Shown here: piece by piece, positions 42,097 to 49,732 of the stretch
Position numbering within the stretch: position 1 is the stretch's first letter
How the letters are laid out: every line of letters begins with the position of its first letter
Origin: JANSWP01 sp041941305
GTDB lineage: Bacteria > Bacteroidota > Bacteroidia > Chitinophagales > Saprospiraceae
Length of the DNA: 64,000 nucleotides
Direction of reading: 5' to 3'
Assembly (NCBI GenBank): GCA_041941305.1
Contig: JBGTQJ010000044.1
Location: 9,227 to 73,226 of the forward strand
Program-made: the position numbers and the translations under genes
The notes under the pieces: generated by a model
Told to the model about the DNA's origin: nothing
What the model saw: only the letters and a program-made list of their open reading frames with translations
Databases searched by the model: none

Positions 42097-43968
42097 TTAT
42101 TCTTGATCAAATTTTAAATCAAAACGCTTTCGCATTTCATCCATCAGCGGATTTTGCTCTTTCATTTTCCAATATTTCTCACTATCCGTCATGGGTTTTG
42201 CTTTTTTGGGCAACTGTTTCGCGAGGGCTTTTTCCGGATCTACTTTGATATTCAATAATAACTGTGGAGCATTCAACTTTTCTCTTAAAAAATCCATCAT
42301 ACTGCCCTCCTGTCGAATGGTATTCACTGCTAAAGTAGAACCTGCAGTGACCACCAGCTCTCCTTTTTCAATTTTAATGGAGGCACTATTAAAGATGGTC
42401 TTGGTAGTCATTTGGTTAATCGTATCAATAAAAGCCTTCCAAGCTTTCCCTACCGCTTCCTGGGTCAATTCAAGAGCCTGATTTTCGAGCGCTTCTGAAG
42501 AAGGTTCATTTTCTTCAATTTCATCATCCATTTCATCCAAAGACAAAATTTTTCTGGTACCCAATTTAGAGTGATTTCGCAGAGAATGAGCTGCTTCTTC
42601 TACTTCAGCAGCAGCTTCTGGAGTAGCAGCTGTTTTAACTTCTTGTTCCGAAGCCGATTCGGCTGGAGGTTTTTGATGCTCAGGATGGGGAGGCTCTGCT
42701 ACTACATCTGGATCTCGCTGAGGATCAATAAATGTGGTCGATTCTTCTTTTGTCGATGATGGCTGCTCCTTGCCCACTGCCCACCCCGAAGGGGCGGGCT
42801 GCCTACTGTTCACATCGCTTTCATCAGTTTTTTTTTTTTCAACAATACTGGCATTTTGTTGTGCCAATTCAACCGCCTGGCTGATGTAAGCCATTTTGAT
42901 TAAACATAACTCCACATGAAGTTTTTTGTCTCGGGCCTGCTTGTAATTGATATCGCAATCATTGGAAAGATTAAGGGCTGTCAAGAGGAAATTAGCCGGA
43001 ACCAACTGGGCTTGTTTCAGATAGCGCTTTTTCAGGGAATCACTTACTTCCAATAATTTTAAGGTTGCCTGATCTTTACATACCAACAAATTTCTAAAAT
43101 GGGCTCCCAACCCATTGATGAACAAATCGGGTTCAAAACCATTTTTCAATATTTCATCAAAAATCAACATCACTTTAGAAAGATCCTGAACCACTAAAGC
43201 ATCTGTAAACTTGAAGAAATAATCGTAATCCAGGATATTCAGATTACTAATAACATCATCATAGGTTATTTTTTTTCCTGAAAAACTTACAATTCTATCA
43301 AATATCGAAAGTGCATCTCTCAATGCTCCATCTGCTTTCTGACCTATAATGTGCAGTGCATCTTTTTCAGCCTCAATGCCACTTTCCTGACAGATTTTTT
43401 GTAAATGCTTCACCATACCAGGCACCTGAATGCGCTTAAAGTCAAAAATCTGGCAACGAGAAAGAATGGTAGGAATTATTTTATGCTTTTCTGTGGTCGC
43501 CAAAATAAAAATCGCATAAGAAGGAGGTTCTTCCAACGTTTTCAAAAAAGCATTAAAAGCAGATTGCGAAAGCATATGCACCTCATCAATGATAAATACT
43601 TTGAACTGACCTTGTTGTGGCTGAAAGCGAACTTGCTCCACCAAAGTTCGAATGTGCTCTACACTGTTGTTGGAAGCAGCATCCAGTTCCATGATATTGA
43701 AAGAGGAGTTACCATCAAAGGATTTACAGTTATCGCATTCATTGCAGGGTTCGCAGTCATCCGTTTTATTTTGGCAATTGAGCACCTTTGCCAAAATTCT
43801 AGCACAGGTCGTTTTGCCCACTCCACGAGGTCCACAAAAAAGAAAGGCATGCGCCAGATGATCATTTTTCAGGGCATTCTTTAAAGTCTGACCAACATGC
43901 TCCTGTCCCACGACGTCTTCAAAACGTTGAGGTCTGTATTTTCTCGCTGATACGATGAAGTTGCTCAT
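42097..43968 (-). CDS. dnaX: DNA polymerase III subunits tau/gamma
   Basis: The ATG at 43968 gives a 623-residue protein starting MSNFIVSARKYRPQRF; the longer frame from 44046 only adds translated GAGA repeat. It has a P-loop GPRGVGKTT (46-54), a four-Cys zinc module, Walker B IIDEVHML and sensor LATTEKHK. Domain III is followed at residues 377-380 by E-KKK, encoded by a run of 12 A. The tau tail is acidic and Pro/Ser-rich before a C-terminal polymerase-binding-like region. It is the clamp-loader ATPase of the replisome. The A12 tract may yield a truncated gamma form. Confidence 0.95.
   Translation of the reverse strand: MSNFIVSARKYRPQRFEDVVGQEHVGQTLKNALKNDHLAHAFLFCGPRGVGKTTCARILAKVLNCQNKTDDCEPCNECDNCKSFDGNSSFNIMELDAASNNSVEHIRTLVEQVRFQPQQGQFKVFIIDEVHMLSQSAFNAFLKTLEEPPSYAIFILATTEKHKIIPTILSRCQIFDFKRIQVPGMVKHLQKICQESGIEAEKDALHIIGQKADGALRDALSIFDRIVSFSGKKITYDDVISNLNILDYDYFFKFTDALVVQDLSKVMLIFDEILKNGFEPDLFINGLGAHFRNLLVCKDQATLKLLEVSDSLKKRYLKQAQLVPANFLLTALNLSNDCDINYKQARDKKLHVELCLIKMAYISQAVELAQQNASIVEKKKTDESDVNSRQPAPSGWAVGKEQPSSTKEESTTFIDPQRDPDVVAEPPHPEHQKPPAESASEQEVKTAATPEAAAEVEEAAHSLRNHSKLGTRKILSLDEMDDEIEENEPSSEALENQALELTQEAVGKAWKAFIDTINQMTTKTIFNSASIKIEKGELVVTAGSTLAVNTIRQEGSMMDFLREKLNAPQLLLNIKVDPEKALAKQLPKKAKPMTDSEKYWKMKEQNPLMDEMRKRFDLKFDQE
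42779..42799. repeat. GC-rich hairpin inside the dnaX linker
   Basis: GCCCACCCC (42779-42787) pairs with GGGGCGGGC (42791-42799) around GAA, flanked by CAGTAGG/CAGTGGG-type words. On the coding strand it begins 28 bases after the A12 tract. It looks like an inserted intergenic-type repeat that stayed in frame. Confidence 0.6.
42828..42839 (-). promoter_or_regulatory. A12 slippery tract in dnaX
   Basis: On the coding strand the sequence is GAAAAAAAAAAAACTGATGAAAG split as GAA-AAA-AAA-AAA-ACT. One added A gives AAC-TGA (immediate stop). One lost A gives CTG-ATG-AAA-GCG-ATG-TGA (stop after five codons). The products would be about 381 or 385 residues, domains I-III only. Confidence 0.65.
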
Positions 43969-43980
43969 AGAAGGTTTTAG

Positions 43981-44075
43981 AGTAGGAGAATTTGAGAGAT
44001 TGAGAGATTGAGAGATTGAGAATTTGAGAATTTGAGAGAATAGCATTCACATGCTCATACTCTCAAATTCTCCTC
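43981..44075. repeat. GAGAGATT octamer hairpin, copy 2
   Basis: Seven octamer units (GAGAATTT, GAGAGATT x3, GAGAATTT x2, GAGAG) run from 43986 to 44039. GGAGAATTTGAGAG (43985-43998) pairs with CTCTCAAATTCTCC (44060-44073). It lies just upstream of dnaX, between it and the nucleotidyltransferase gene. Related to 16918-17003. Confidence 0.8.
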
Positions 44076-44101
44076 AAAGAGTCCAAAATTACGAAATCAA
44101 A

Positions 44102-44920
44102 CTAGAAAAGGTGATAGAAATTTTCCACAGGTCGATCACATTCTTTAATGATGTAATTCATGTAATCCATCGTCTCTTTATAACGCAACCAGGCAGATGG
44201 ATAAATAGCACCACTTTTACCCTTCCTTATTCGAATGGCTTCTTTGAGGATGTTTTTAAACTCTCCAGGAAAGTTTTTCAAGCAGTATTCACCAGCTTCC
44301 AATTTGGAGGCAATCTGATGGGTTTTTAACGTAAAATATTGTCTCGACAATCCCAAAACACCCCACTCTACCAATCTGGGGAAGATAACCAGTAACCAAC
44401 TCTTATAAGACCACCAGATGGAATGAGTTTTTACCCAATCTGCCCAGTAGCTATGCATATTTTCGTGGATGTAATCCACCAATAGATAGGAATCCACCTC
44501 AAAGTCCATGTTTTCAGGAGGTCTGCCTACCAGGCTAATTGCATGATTTTTCAATTGCCACCAGGTAACAGGATTAATTTCAAAATGACCTGCTCTATGT
44601 AATTTCCCTTGAAAAAAATAGGGAATTGCCGGAATTGCTTCTTTGGTTTTTCCCAAATCCTCCCAAGTGAGGTAAATTCCATTTAGGTTTGGTTTTCGAT
44701 ACTTCCGCTGAATCTTCTTATGAATCTTTCTTAATTCCTGAAATTGTAGGTTGTTTATTCTTTGGGAAGATACAGTGATAAAATCAATATCACTTTTTTT
44801 GGGATGAAAATCACCGAGCGTCAATGAACCATATAGATACAATCCTTCTAAAAAACCAGGTATTTTTTGGTCGACTTCATTCTGGTAAAGCTCAAGGATT
44901 GTTTTTGCAATTGGATTCAT
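44102..44920 (-). CDS. AadA-like nucleotidyltransferase (DUF4111-type)
   Basis: A 272-residue protein. The N-terminal nucleotidyltransferase motif is YLYGSLTLGDFHPKKSDIDF (GS at 31-32; D44 and D46 as metal ligands). A helical C-terminal domain, resembling the DUF4111 region of aminoglycoside adenylyltransferases, contains a WADWVKTHSIWWSYKSWLL segment. Characterised relatives adenylylate streptomycin/spectinomycin, but chromosomal homologues in environmental bacteria often have unknown substrates, so a resistance role is not established. Confidence 0.7.
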   Translation of the reverse strand: MNPIAKTILELYQNEVDQKIPGFLEGLYLYGSLTLGDFHPKKSDIDFITVSSQRINNLQFQELRKIHKKIQRKYRKPNLNGIYLTWEDLGKTKEAIPAIPYFFQGKLHRAGHFEINPVTWWQLKNHAISLVGRPPENMDFEVDSYLLVDYIHENMHSYWADWVKTHSIWWSYKSWLLVIFPRLVEWGVLGLSRQYFTLKTHQIASKLEAGEYCLKNFPGEFKNILKEAIRIRKGKSGAIYPSAWLRYKETMDYMNYIIKECDRPVENFYHLF

Positions 44921-44983
44921 TAAGTATAAAAGTAATTTATTATCAGAAAATTTCTCTCAGCATTGTCAATGCTTCATAAAACC

Positions 44984-45089
44984 TTCTCTGAAAATTTAGG
45001 TGGTCAAACCAAAAGGGAAGGCAAAAGTGCCCGAAGGAAACGTTGATTTTCCTTTTGGTTTGACTCAAATCACCTAAATTTTCAGAGAA
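44984..45089. repeat. 106-bp fold-back element downstream of rpsT
   Basis: TTCTCTGAAAATTTAGGTG (44984-45002) and GTCAAACCAAAAGG (45003-45016) match the reverse complement of 45071-45089 and 45051-45064. The right arm has six extra bases (45065-45070) at the junction, so it is an almost perfect 33-bp stem with one bulge. It has no reading frame and lies beyond the rpsT terminator. Confidence 0.75.
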
Positions 45090-45097
45090 CAAAATAA

Positions 45098-45135
45098 AAA
45101 AGTGTATCCCGACTGAAGCGTCGAAATACACTTTT
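45098..45135 (-). terminator. Rho-independent terminator of rpsT
   Basis: AAAAGTGTAT (minus strand, 45135-45126) pairs with ATACACTTTT (45107-45098), followed by further T residues. The loop is 18 bases. Confidence 0.85.
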
Positions 45136-45169
45136 CTGAATATCTTGTAAACAAATATTCAAAAGCTTA

Positions 45170-45424
45170 TTAGCCCAAACCTCCTACAAATCGAGTAAGC
45201 TTGCTTTTTAAATTGCTTGCTTTCTTTTTGTGCCAGGTATTTTTCTTTGCAAGGCGGTCAATCATACTGATTACCTTTGGCAAAAAAGTTTCGGCTTCTT
45301 TTTTATCTTTCATCTCCCGCAATTTTTGAATCGCAGAACGAGTAGATTTTTTGTAATAACGATTACGCAAACGACGCTTGGCATCTTGTCTGATTCTCTT
45401 CTTAGCTGATGCGTGATGAGCCAT
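45170..45424 (-). CDS. rpsT: Small-subunit ribosomal protein S20
   Basis: An 84-residue, very basic, helical protein with the S20 signature: MAHHASAKKRIRQDAKRRLRNR, TRSAIQKLREM and LPKVISMIDRLAKKNTWHKKKASNLKSKLT. It binds 16S rRNA in the 30S subunit. Monocistronic: a TAnnTTTG promoter lies about 75 bp upstream and a strong terminator downstream. The leader between them contains CGATTTC/GAAATCG and CGAA/TTCG stems that could serve feedback control (inference). Confidence 0.96.
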   Translation of the reverse strand: MAHHASAKKRIRQDAKRRLRNRYYKKSTRSAIQKLREMKDKKEAETFLPKVISMIDRLAKKNTWHKKKASNLKSKLTRFVGGLG

Positions 45425-45498
45425 AAAAATATTATTTACTAGTTACAATTTTTGATAAACGATTTCAATAAACATCGAAGCTTTTCGAAATCGGGGCG

Positions 45499-45506
45499 CA
45501 AAGGTA
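45499..45506 (-). promoter_or_regulatory. -7 promoter element of rpsT
   Basis: TACCTTTG on the minus strand (45506-45499), followed by GCGCC. The -33 box is not obvious. Confidence 0.6.
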
Positions 45507-45547
45507 GTTATTTGTTTTTAAATTTCACCTTTCCTTTTTAAGCTTTT

Positions 45548-45955
45548 TTATAAAAAATTTGAAATATAATTCAAATATCCTTGCCTGCCTCGTTCTTTAT
45601 TCCATTTTTTGGCTGATTTTTCAAGACGACGAAAGCAATACAAATATTTTTCTTCCTCGGTTTCAGTTTTGAAAGCTGCACGGCTGAAACGCTTTCGAGG
45701 TTTTTCTGGATTTTTCTCTTCTAATCCCCTCAATTGCAAAACAGCTTGTATAGCTTCTAATAATTCACGTTGGATTTGGAGCATTTCCGGCAATTCGGGA
45801 GTTCTTCTGGTTACCAGGCTTCTGTAAAAATTAATTAAAGCTTCATATACCTTTATGACATCTAAATCTGTCATTTTGGGGTACCTTTTATATCCTTCCG
45901 TTACAGCAAATTCAATATTTTGTAGAATGTCTAAATGTTTTGGTTCTCCTTGCAT
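45548..45955 (-). CDS. Conserved-looking hypothetical protein
   Basis: A 135-residue soluble, charged, mostly helical protein with no signal peptide. It includes LDILQNIEFAVTEGYKRYPKMTDLDVIKVYEALINFYRS and a basic C-terminal half (KPRKRFSRAAF, SAKKWNKERGRQGYLNYI). I recognise no family. Its ATG is 12 bp downstream of the fadJ-like stop on the same strand, so it is probably translated from the same mRNA. Confidence 0.55.
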   Translation of the reverse strand: MQGEPKHLDILQNIEFAVTEGYKRYPKMTDLDVIKVYEALINFYRSLVTRRTPELPEMLQIQRELLEAIQAVLQLRGLEEKNPEKPRKRFSRAAFKTETEEEKYLYCFRRLEKSAKKWNKERGRQGYLNYISNFL

Positions 45956-45967
45956 ACTTATTGTTTG

Positions 45968-48088
45968 TTAGTGAAAAGTTGTTTTTTTAGCAGACATTGA
46001 AATTAAAGAATCACAAGGGGTGAATTTCGCTCCGTATTTCTCCTTTAAATCGTTCATAATTTCAACAACTTTATCTACTCCTAAAAAGTCCATATAACTA
46101 AATGGTCCTCCGGTAAAGGGCAAAAAGCCAATACCAAATACAGCTCCCAAGTCCCCGTCTGTTGGATTTGCAATAATGCCCTCTTCCAGACAAATTGCAG
46201 CTTCATTGAGCATTAGCATCAAAGCCCGATTTTGAATTTCTTCTCTGTCAAGAGATTGATTCCCATTTCCATTGAAGAATTGATAAGCCGATTTATCAGC
46301 TCCTTGTCTTTTTCCTTTTTTATCGTATTGGTAAAATCCTTTTTTATTTTTTCGGCCCAATCTACCAGCATTATACATGTTCACTACTCCCTTACTGATT
46401 TCAAAACCTTCCCGGTCTTCCACAATTTTCTCACTACTCCCTACCACATGAGCGGCAATGTCTAAACCAACCTGGTCAAATAGTGTTATTGGTCCTACAG
46501 GAAATCCTTTTTTCTTTAAAGCTTTATCAATCGCAGTAAAATCAATTCCCTCATCAATCATTATCAAACATTCATTCATGTATGGTGCTAGAATTCGATT
46601 GACATAAAATCCAGGGCTATCTTTCACCACAATGCAGGTTTTACCCTGACGAATACCAAAATCATAACAGGAAGCAATTACCCAATCAGCTGTTTTGTCT
46701 GTTTTTACAATTTCCAATAGGGGCATTTTGGGAACGGGTGAGAAATAGTGCATACCTATCACGGTTTCGGGACGTTTGGCATGATTTGCCATTTCAGTGA
46801 TAGAAAGAGAAGAGGTATTGGAAGCGATTATGACATCTTTCTTACAGTGTTTCTCAATATCCTCAATGATCTTTTTCTTCAAATCCATTAATTCCAAAAC
46901 AGCCTCAATAACGATGTCTGCATTTTCATAATTATCATAAGTCAGTTGACCTGAAACCCTTCCAATAATTTCCTCCGCCTGGGGTTTGGTGATGGACTTG
47001 TATTTCAACTTTTTCTTTAAGCCTTTCCAGATTTGTTTTTTTGCACCTGATATCGTTTCCTCTTTAATATCTTTCAACAACACATCAATCCCCTTTCCTA
47101 CACTAACTTCTGTGATGCCTGCTCCCATAAAGCCCCCTCCTATCATTCCCAAAGTTTTCAGCTTTTTAACTTTATCGGGCATTGGATTTTTCTTATTGGC
47201 GCTCATATTGAAAAACAAACCCCTCATTGCTTTGCTTTCAGGAGTAAGCATTAATTTTTCAAAATACTCCAACTCTTTCTCATAACCTGCCTTGATTCCT
47301 TTTTTATATCCAGTTTCTACGGCATCTAAAATCGCCGGGATGGCAGGATAATTTCCCTGCGATTGTTTCAAAGCCATTTTTCGGGCCTGTTTAAACACAA
47401 TCCCTCTTCCAATTGCAGTATCCTCCAGGAACCAATTCACAAAGCCTTTTTTTCGCTTCTTTCTTTTGTATGTCCCTGCCACCAACCGCTTTGCAACTTG
47501 TATAGCTGCATGATGCAATTTATTTTTATCTACCAATTCATCTACCAGCCCCATTTTTTTGGCTTGCCCCGCATAAATATTTTTGCCGGTCAACATCATA
47601 TCCAGCGCTTTCTGGATGCCCACCAATCTGGGTAACCTTTGCGTTCCCCCTCCTCCAGGTAACAAACCAATTTTTACTTCCGGCTGCCCCATTTTTGTGG
47701 AGGGATGATTGGAAGCCACTCTTGCATGACAAGCCAATGGCAATTCGGTACCCAGTCCAAATCCAGTTCCATGAATGGCTGCAACCAAAGGTTTGCCATT
47801 TTTCTCTTGTTCTGCCAACATCTCCAGGCCCCGAGCCTGAATAGGTCTAAAGTCTCCTTCCTTCTCAATAGCAAAAGATTTAATATCGGCACCAGCAATA
47901 AAATCTTTCTTTTTACTAATAATCACGGCAGCCTGAACCTCATCATCCTTATTCAAATCTTCGAAGACTTGTTCAAATACCTGCATCAGGGTTGGAGAAA
48001 TCACATTCATTTTTTCGTGCTTCACATCCAGCCACAATGTTGCGATTCCATCTTTTTTTTCTACGGTTAGATAATCCTGAATATTCAT
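45968..48088 (-). CDS. fadJ: Fatty-acid oxidation complex alpha subunit (enoyl-CoA hydratase / 3-hydroxyacyl-CoA dehydrogenase)
   Basis: A 706-residue bifunctional enzyme. The N-terminal crotonase domain (1-190) has the oxyanion-hole segments KKDFIAGADIKSF and AIHGTGFGLGTELPLAC, with catalytic Glu residues in the ELPLAC and GQPEVKIGLLPGGGGTQR segments. The dehydrogenase domain (about 313-500) has the NAD motif GMIGGGFMGAGI and the catalytic HYFSPVPKMPLLEIV. A C-terminal helical 3HCDH domain follows. It performs hydration and NAD-dependent oxidation in beta-oxidation; no thiolase partner is adjacent. FadJ and FadB are hard to tell apart by eye. Confidence 0.9.
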   Translation of the reverse strand: MNIQDYLTVEKKDGIATLWLDVKHEKMNVISPTLMQVFEQVFEDLNKDDEVQAAVIISKKKDFIAGADIKSFAIEKEGDFRPIQARGLEMLAEQEKNGKPLVAAIHGTGFGLGTELPLACHARVASNHPSTKMGQPEVKIGLLPGGGGTQRLPRLVGIQKALDMMLTGKNIYAGQAKKMGLVDELVDKNKLHHAAIQVAKRLVAGTYKRKKRKKGFVNWFLEDTAIGRGIVFKQARKMALKQSQGNYPAIPAILDAVETGYKKGIKAGYEKELEYFEKLMLTPESKAMRGLFFNMSANKKNPMPDKVKKLKTLGMIGGGFMGAGITEVSVGKGIDVLLKDIKEETISGAKKQIWKGLKKKLKYKSITKPQAEEIIGRVSGQLTYDNYENADIVIEAVLELMDLKKKIIEDIEKHCKKDVIIASNTSSLSITEMANHAKRPETVIGMHYFSPVPKMPLLEIVKTDKTADWVIASCYDFGIRQGKTCIVVKDSPGFYVNRILAPYMNECLIMIDEGIDFTAIDKALKKKGFPVGPITLFDQVGLDIAAHVVGSSEKIVEDREGFEISKGVVNMYNAGRLGRKNKKGFYQYDKKGKRQGADKSAYQFFNGNGNQSLDREEIQNRALMLMLNEAAICLEEGIIANPTDGDLGAVFGIGFLPFTGGPFSYMDFLGVDKVVEIMNDLKEKYGAKFTPCDSLISMSAKKTTFH

Positions 48089-48120
48089 GCTTTGTTATTT
48101 TCGAGCAAAGAAAGCAAAAA

Positions 48121-48154
48121 AAAATGGTCGCTAACCAAAGTCAGTGACCATTTT
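48121..48154 (-). terminator. Rho-independent terminator of the TPR gene
   Basis: AAAATGGTCGCT (48121-48132) pairs with AGTGACCATTTT (48143-48154); on the minus strand it runs into nine T. It separates the TPR gene from fadJ. Confidence 0.85.
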
Positions 48155-48176
48155 ATGTTGGGTTGTATGTTTCAGA

Positions 48177-49196
48177 TTATGCGCACTCTTCAAGCAATTC
48201 AGCTGCTTTTTCAGACCCCCTTTCGGCAGCCTCCTTAAAATCATTGACAAATCCACTTTCACCAGCTTTTTGCTTGGCAATACCCCTGTACAAAAATTGT
48301 TCTGCCTCTATTTTTGCTTCCTTAGCTTCTATAGCCAATGCTGCATTAAACGCATCGATTGCCTCACCATATTCTCCAATTTCTATGAGTGCTTTTCCAT
48401 AATTTACAAAAGCCAATTCTCTCCATTTGAAATTGGGATCTGTTTCTTTAAAAGGACGCTTTGTAACCAATTTATATTCAAAAACAGCTTTTTGATATTC
48501 ACCTAGCTTCAAATGGCATTCACCTTTCAATCTCCTGGCACTCCAGTAAATTGGTTGATGAGGGATGGATTTTTTGGCACACAACTCTAAATCTGATATC
48601 GCTGACTTATAATCGTTATCCTGTAGCTTTACATGGGCTCTACCCCAATATGGTTCAGGATTATTAGGGTTGATGTCTATACTTTTTGAAAAATCGTAAA
48701 GCGCATCTTTGAAGTTTCGTAAACGAAGATTGATATAACCTCTTCTTTCATAAGCCAGGGCATGGCGCTCAAATTTCTCAATCGCACGATTCAGAGCAAT
48801 AATCGCTTCATTTTCCATGCCTGCTTCTTCCACCAATTCACGACCTTTCAAAAAACTTTGTACCGCTGCCTTGTCACTATCTGGTTCAATTTGAACTGCC
48901 TCAATCAATTTTCCTTCAGAAATCACCCATACTCTGAAATTGCCGGCTATTGCAAATTCATTGATGTACTTGAGAAGGTTAATTGTATTTTTCCAGCTTT
49001 TTTCTGCCGATTGGGCAATCATGCGTGGAACGGTGAGGGAATAGGAGGAATCTTGAAAAATTTCTTCCTCTTTAAGAAGAATATCATTTCGGTAATAATT
49101 GAGTGTGCGGTGCTGAAATTGTTTCAACACCTGTTCATAGCTCCTTTCGGAGCCGAATTCCAGATGACCGGAGAAGATAGTTTTGTAAGTGCTCAT
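48177..49196 (-). CDS. TPR-repeat protein
   Basis: A 339-residue soluble protein with no signal peptide. The N-terminal 105 residues are alpha/beta of unknown type (MSTYKTIFSGHLEFGSERSYEQVLKQF). At least five TPRs follow (LAYERRGYINLRLRNFKDALYDFSKSIDINPNNPEPYWGRAHVKLQDNDYKSAISDLE and more). It probably serves as a protein-interaction scaffold in the cytosol. It has its own terminator. Function is unknown. Confidence 0.75.
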   Translation of the reverse strand: MSTYKTIFSGHLEFGSERSYEQVLKQFQHRTLNYYRNDILLKEEEIFQDSSYSLTVPRMIAQSAEKSWKNTINLLKYINEFAIAGNFRVWVISEGKLIEAVQIEPDSDKAAVQSFLKGRELVEEAGMENEAIIALNRAIEKFERHALAYERRGYINLRLRNFKDALYDFSKSIDINPNNPEPYWGRAHVKLQDNDYKSAISDLELCAKKSIPHQPIYWSARRLKGECHLKLGEYQKAVFEYKLVTKRPFKETDPNFKWRELAFVNYGKALIEIGEYGEAIDAFNAALAIEAKEAKIEAEQFLYRGIAKQKAGESGFVNDFKEAAERGSEKAAELLEECA

Positions 49197-49732
49197 TTCG
49201 CTGCTGATTTGAGGATGTTAACAATTTGAATCTACAAACTGTGTGCAGTTCCTCTGCCAAACGGTTTTTGCTTCTCATTGATCGTTTGTTTTTCGGTTTT
49301 ATTCGCAAGGTTGTATACTACCTTTGTGCTTATCCATGGGTTGAGATATATTTACTACACGCAGTTTTCTCTTAAAGTATGTAAGTTCCCAGATAAAACC
49401 CTCCCGGAAAAGATTGTTTTTGTTGGGAGTATGCCTCAGTAAGAAGATAAATGCAAAAATCTAAAAAAAGTTTGTATAACCAAAGGGTTTTTTACAGTTT
49501 CGCACATTTTTTTTGCAATTTGCTTGTAAAATCCAAATATTCTTATATAGAAAAATTCTAATGTGGGTAGTTGTCAGAAAAGCATGTTTGGCAAATGCTA
49601 CCAAATTCAACGTAAGATTTTGATATTTGTTCCAATTATCATATATAAATCGCTGATTATTTTTTAAAAGGTCATAACTATTTAGGATACGGAATCATTT
49701 TTTAAGGAAGTGGTCTACTTATTTTTTTAAAT
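49197..49732. other. 536-bp gap with a possible plus-strand RNA promoter
   Basis: TACCTTTG at 49319-49326 (plus strand), with TTCG 23 bases upstream as a weak -33 box, points into 49333-49460, where there is no reading frame. CTCCC (49401-49405) / GGGAG (49425-49429) encloses an A/T inner stem, and TTGAG/CTCAG can pair across the region. It could be a small structured RNA; no class is recognised and no convincing terminator follows. Confidence 0.3.

Noticed and set aside
42779..42839. Classic -1 ribosomal frameshift with a downstream stimulator in dnaX
   Set aside because: The hairpin begins 28 nt after the A run, against about 5-9 nt in known cases; transcriptional slippage fits better.
43969..44046. 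A 26-codon N-terminal extension of dnaX
   Set aside because: It is translated GAGA repeat (SISQSLNLSNS); homologues begin at MSNFIVSARKYRP.
44102..44920. Aminoglycoside resistance gene
   Set aside because: The fold matches AadA-like enzymes, but there is no mobile context and no evidence on substrate; called only by fold.
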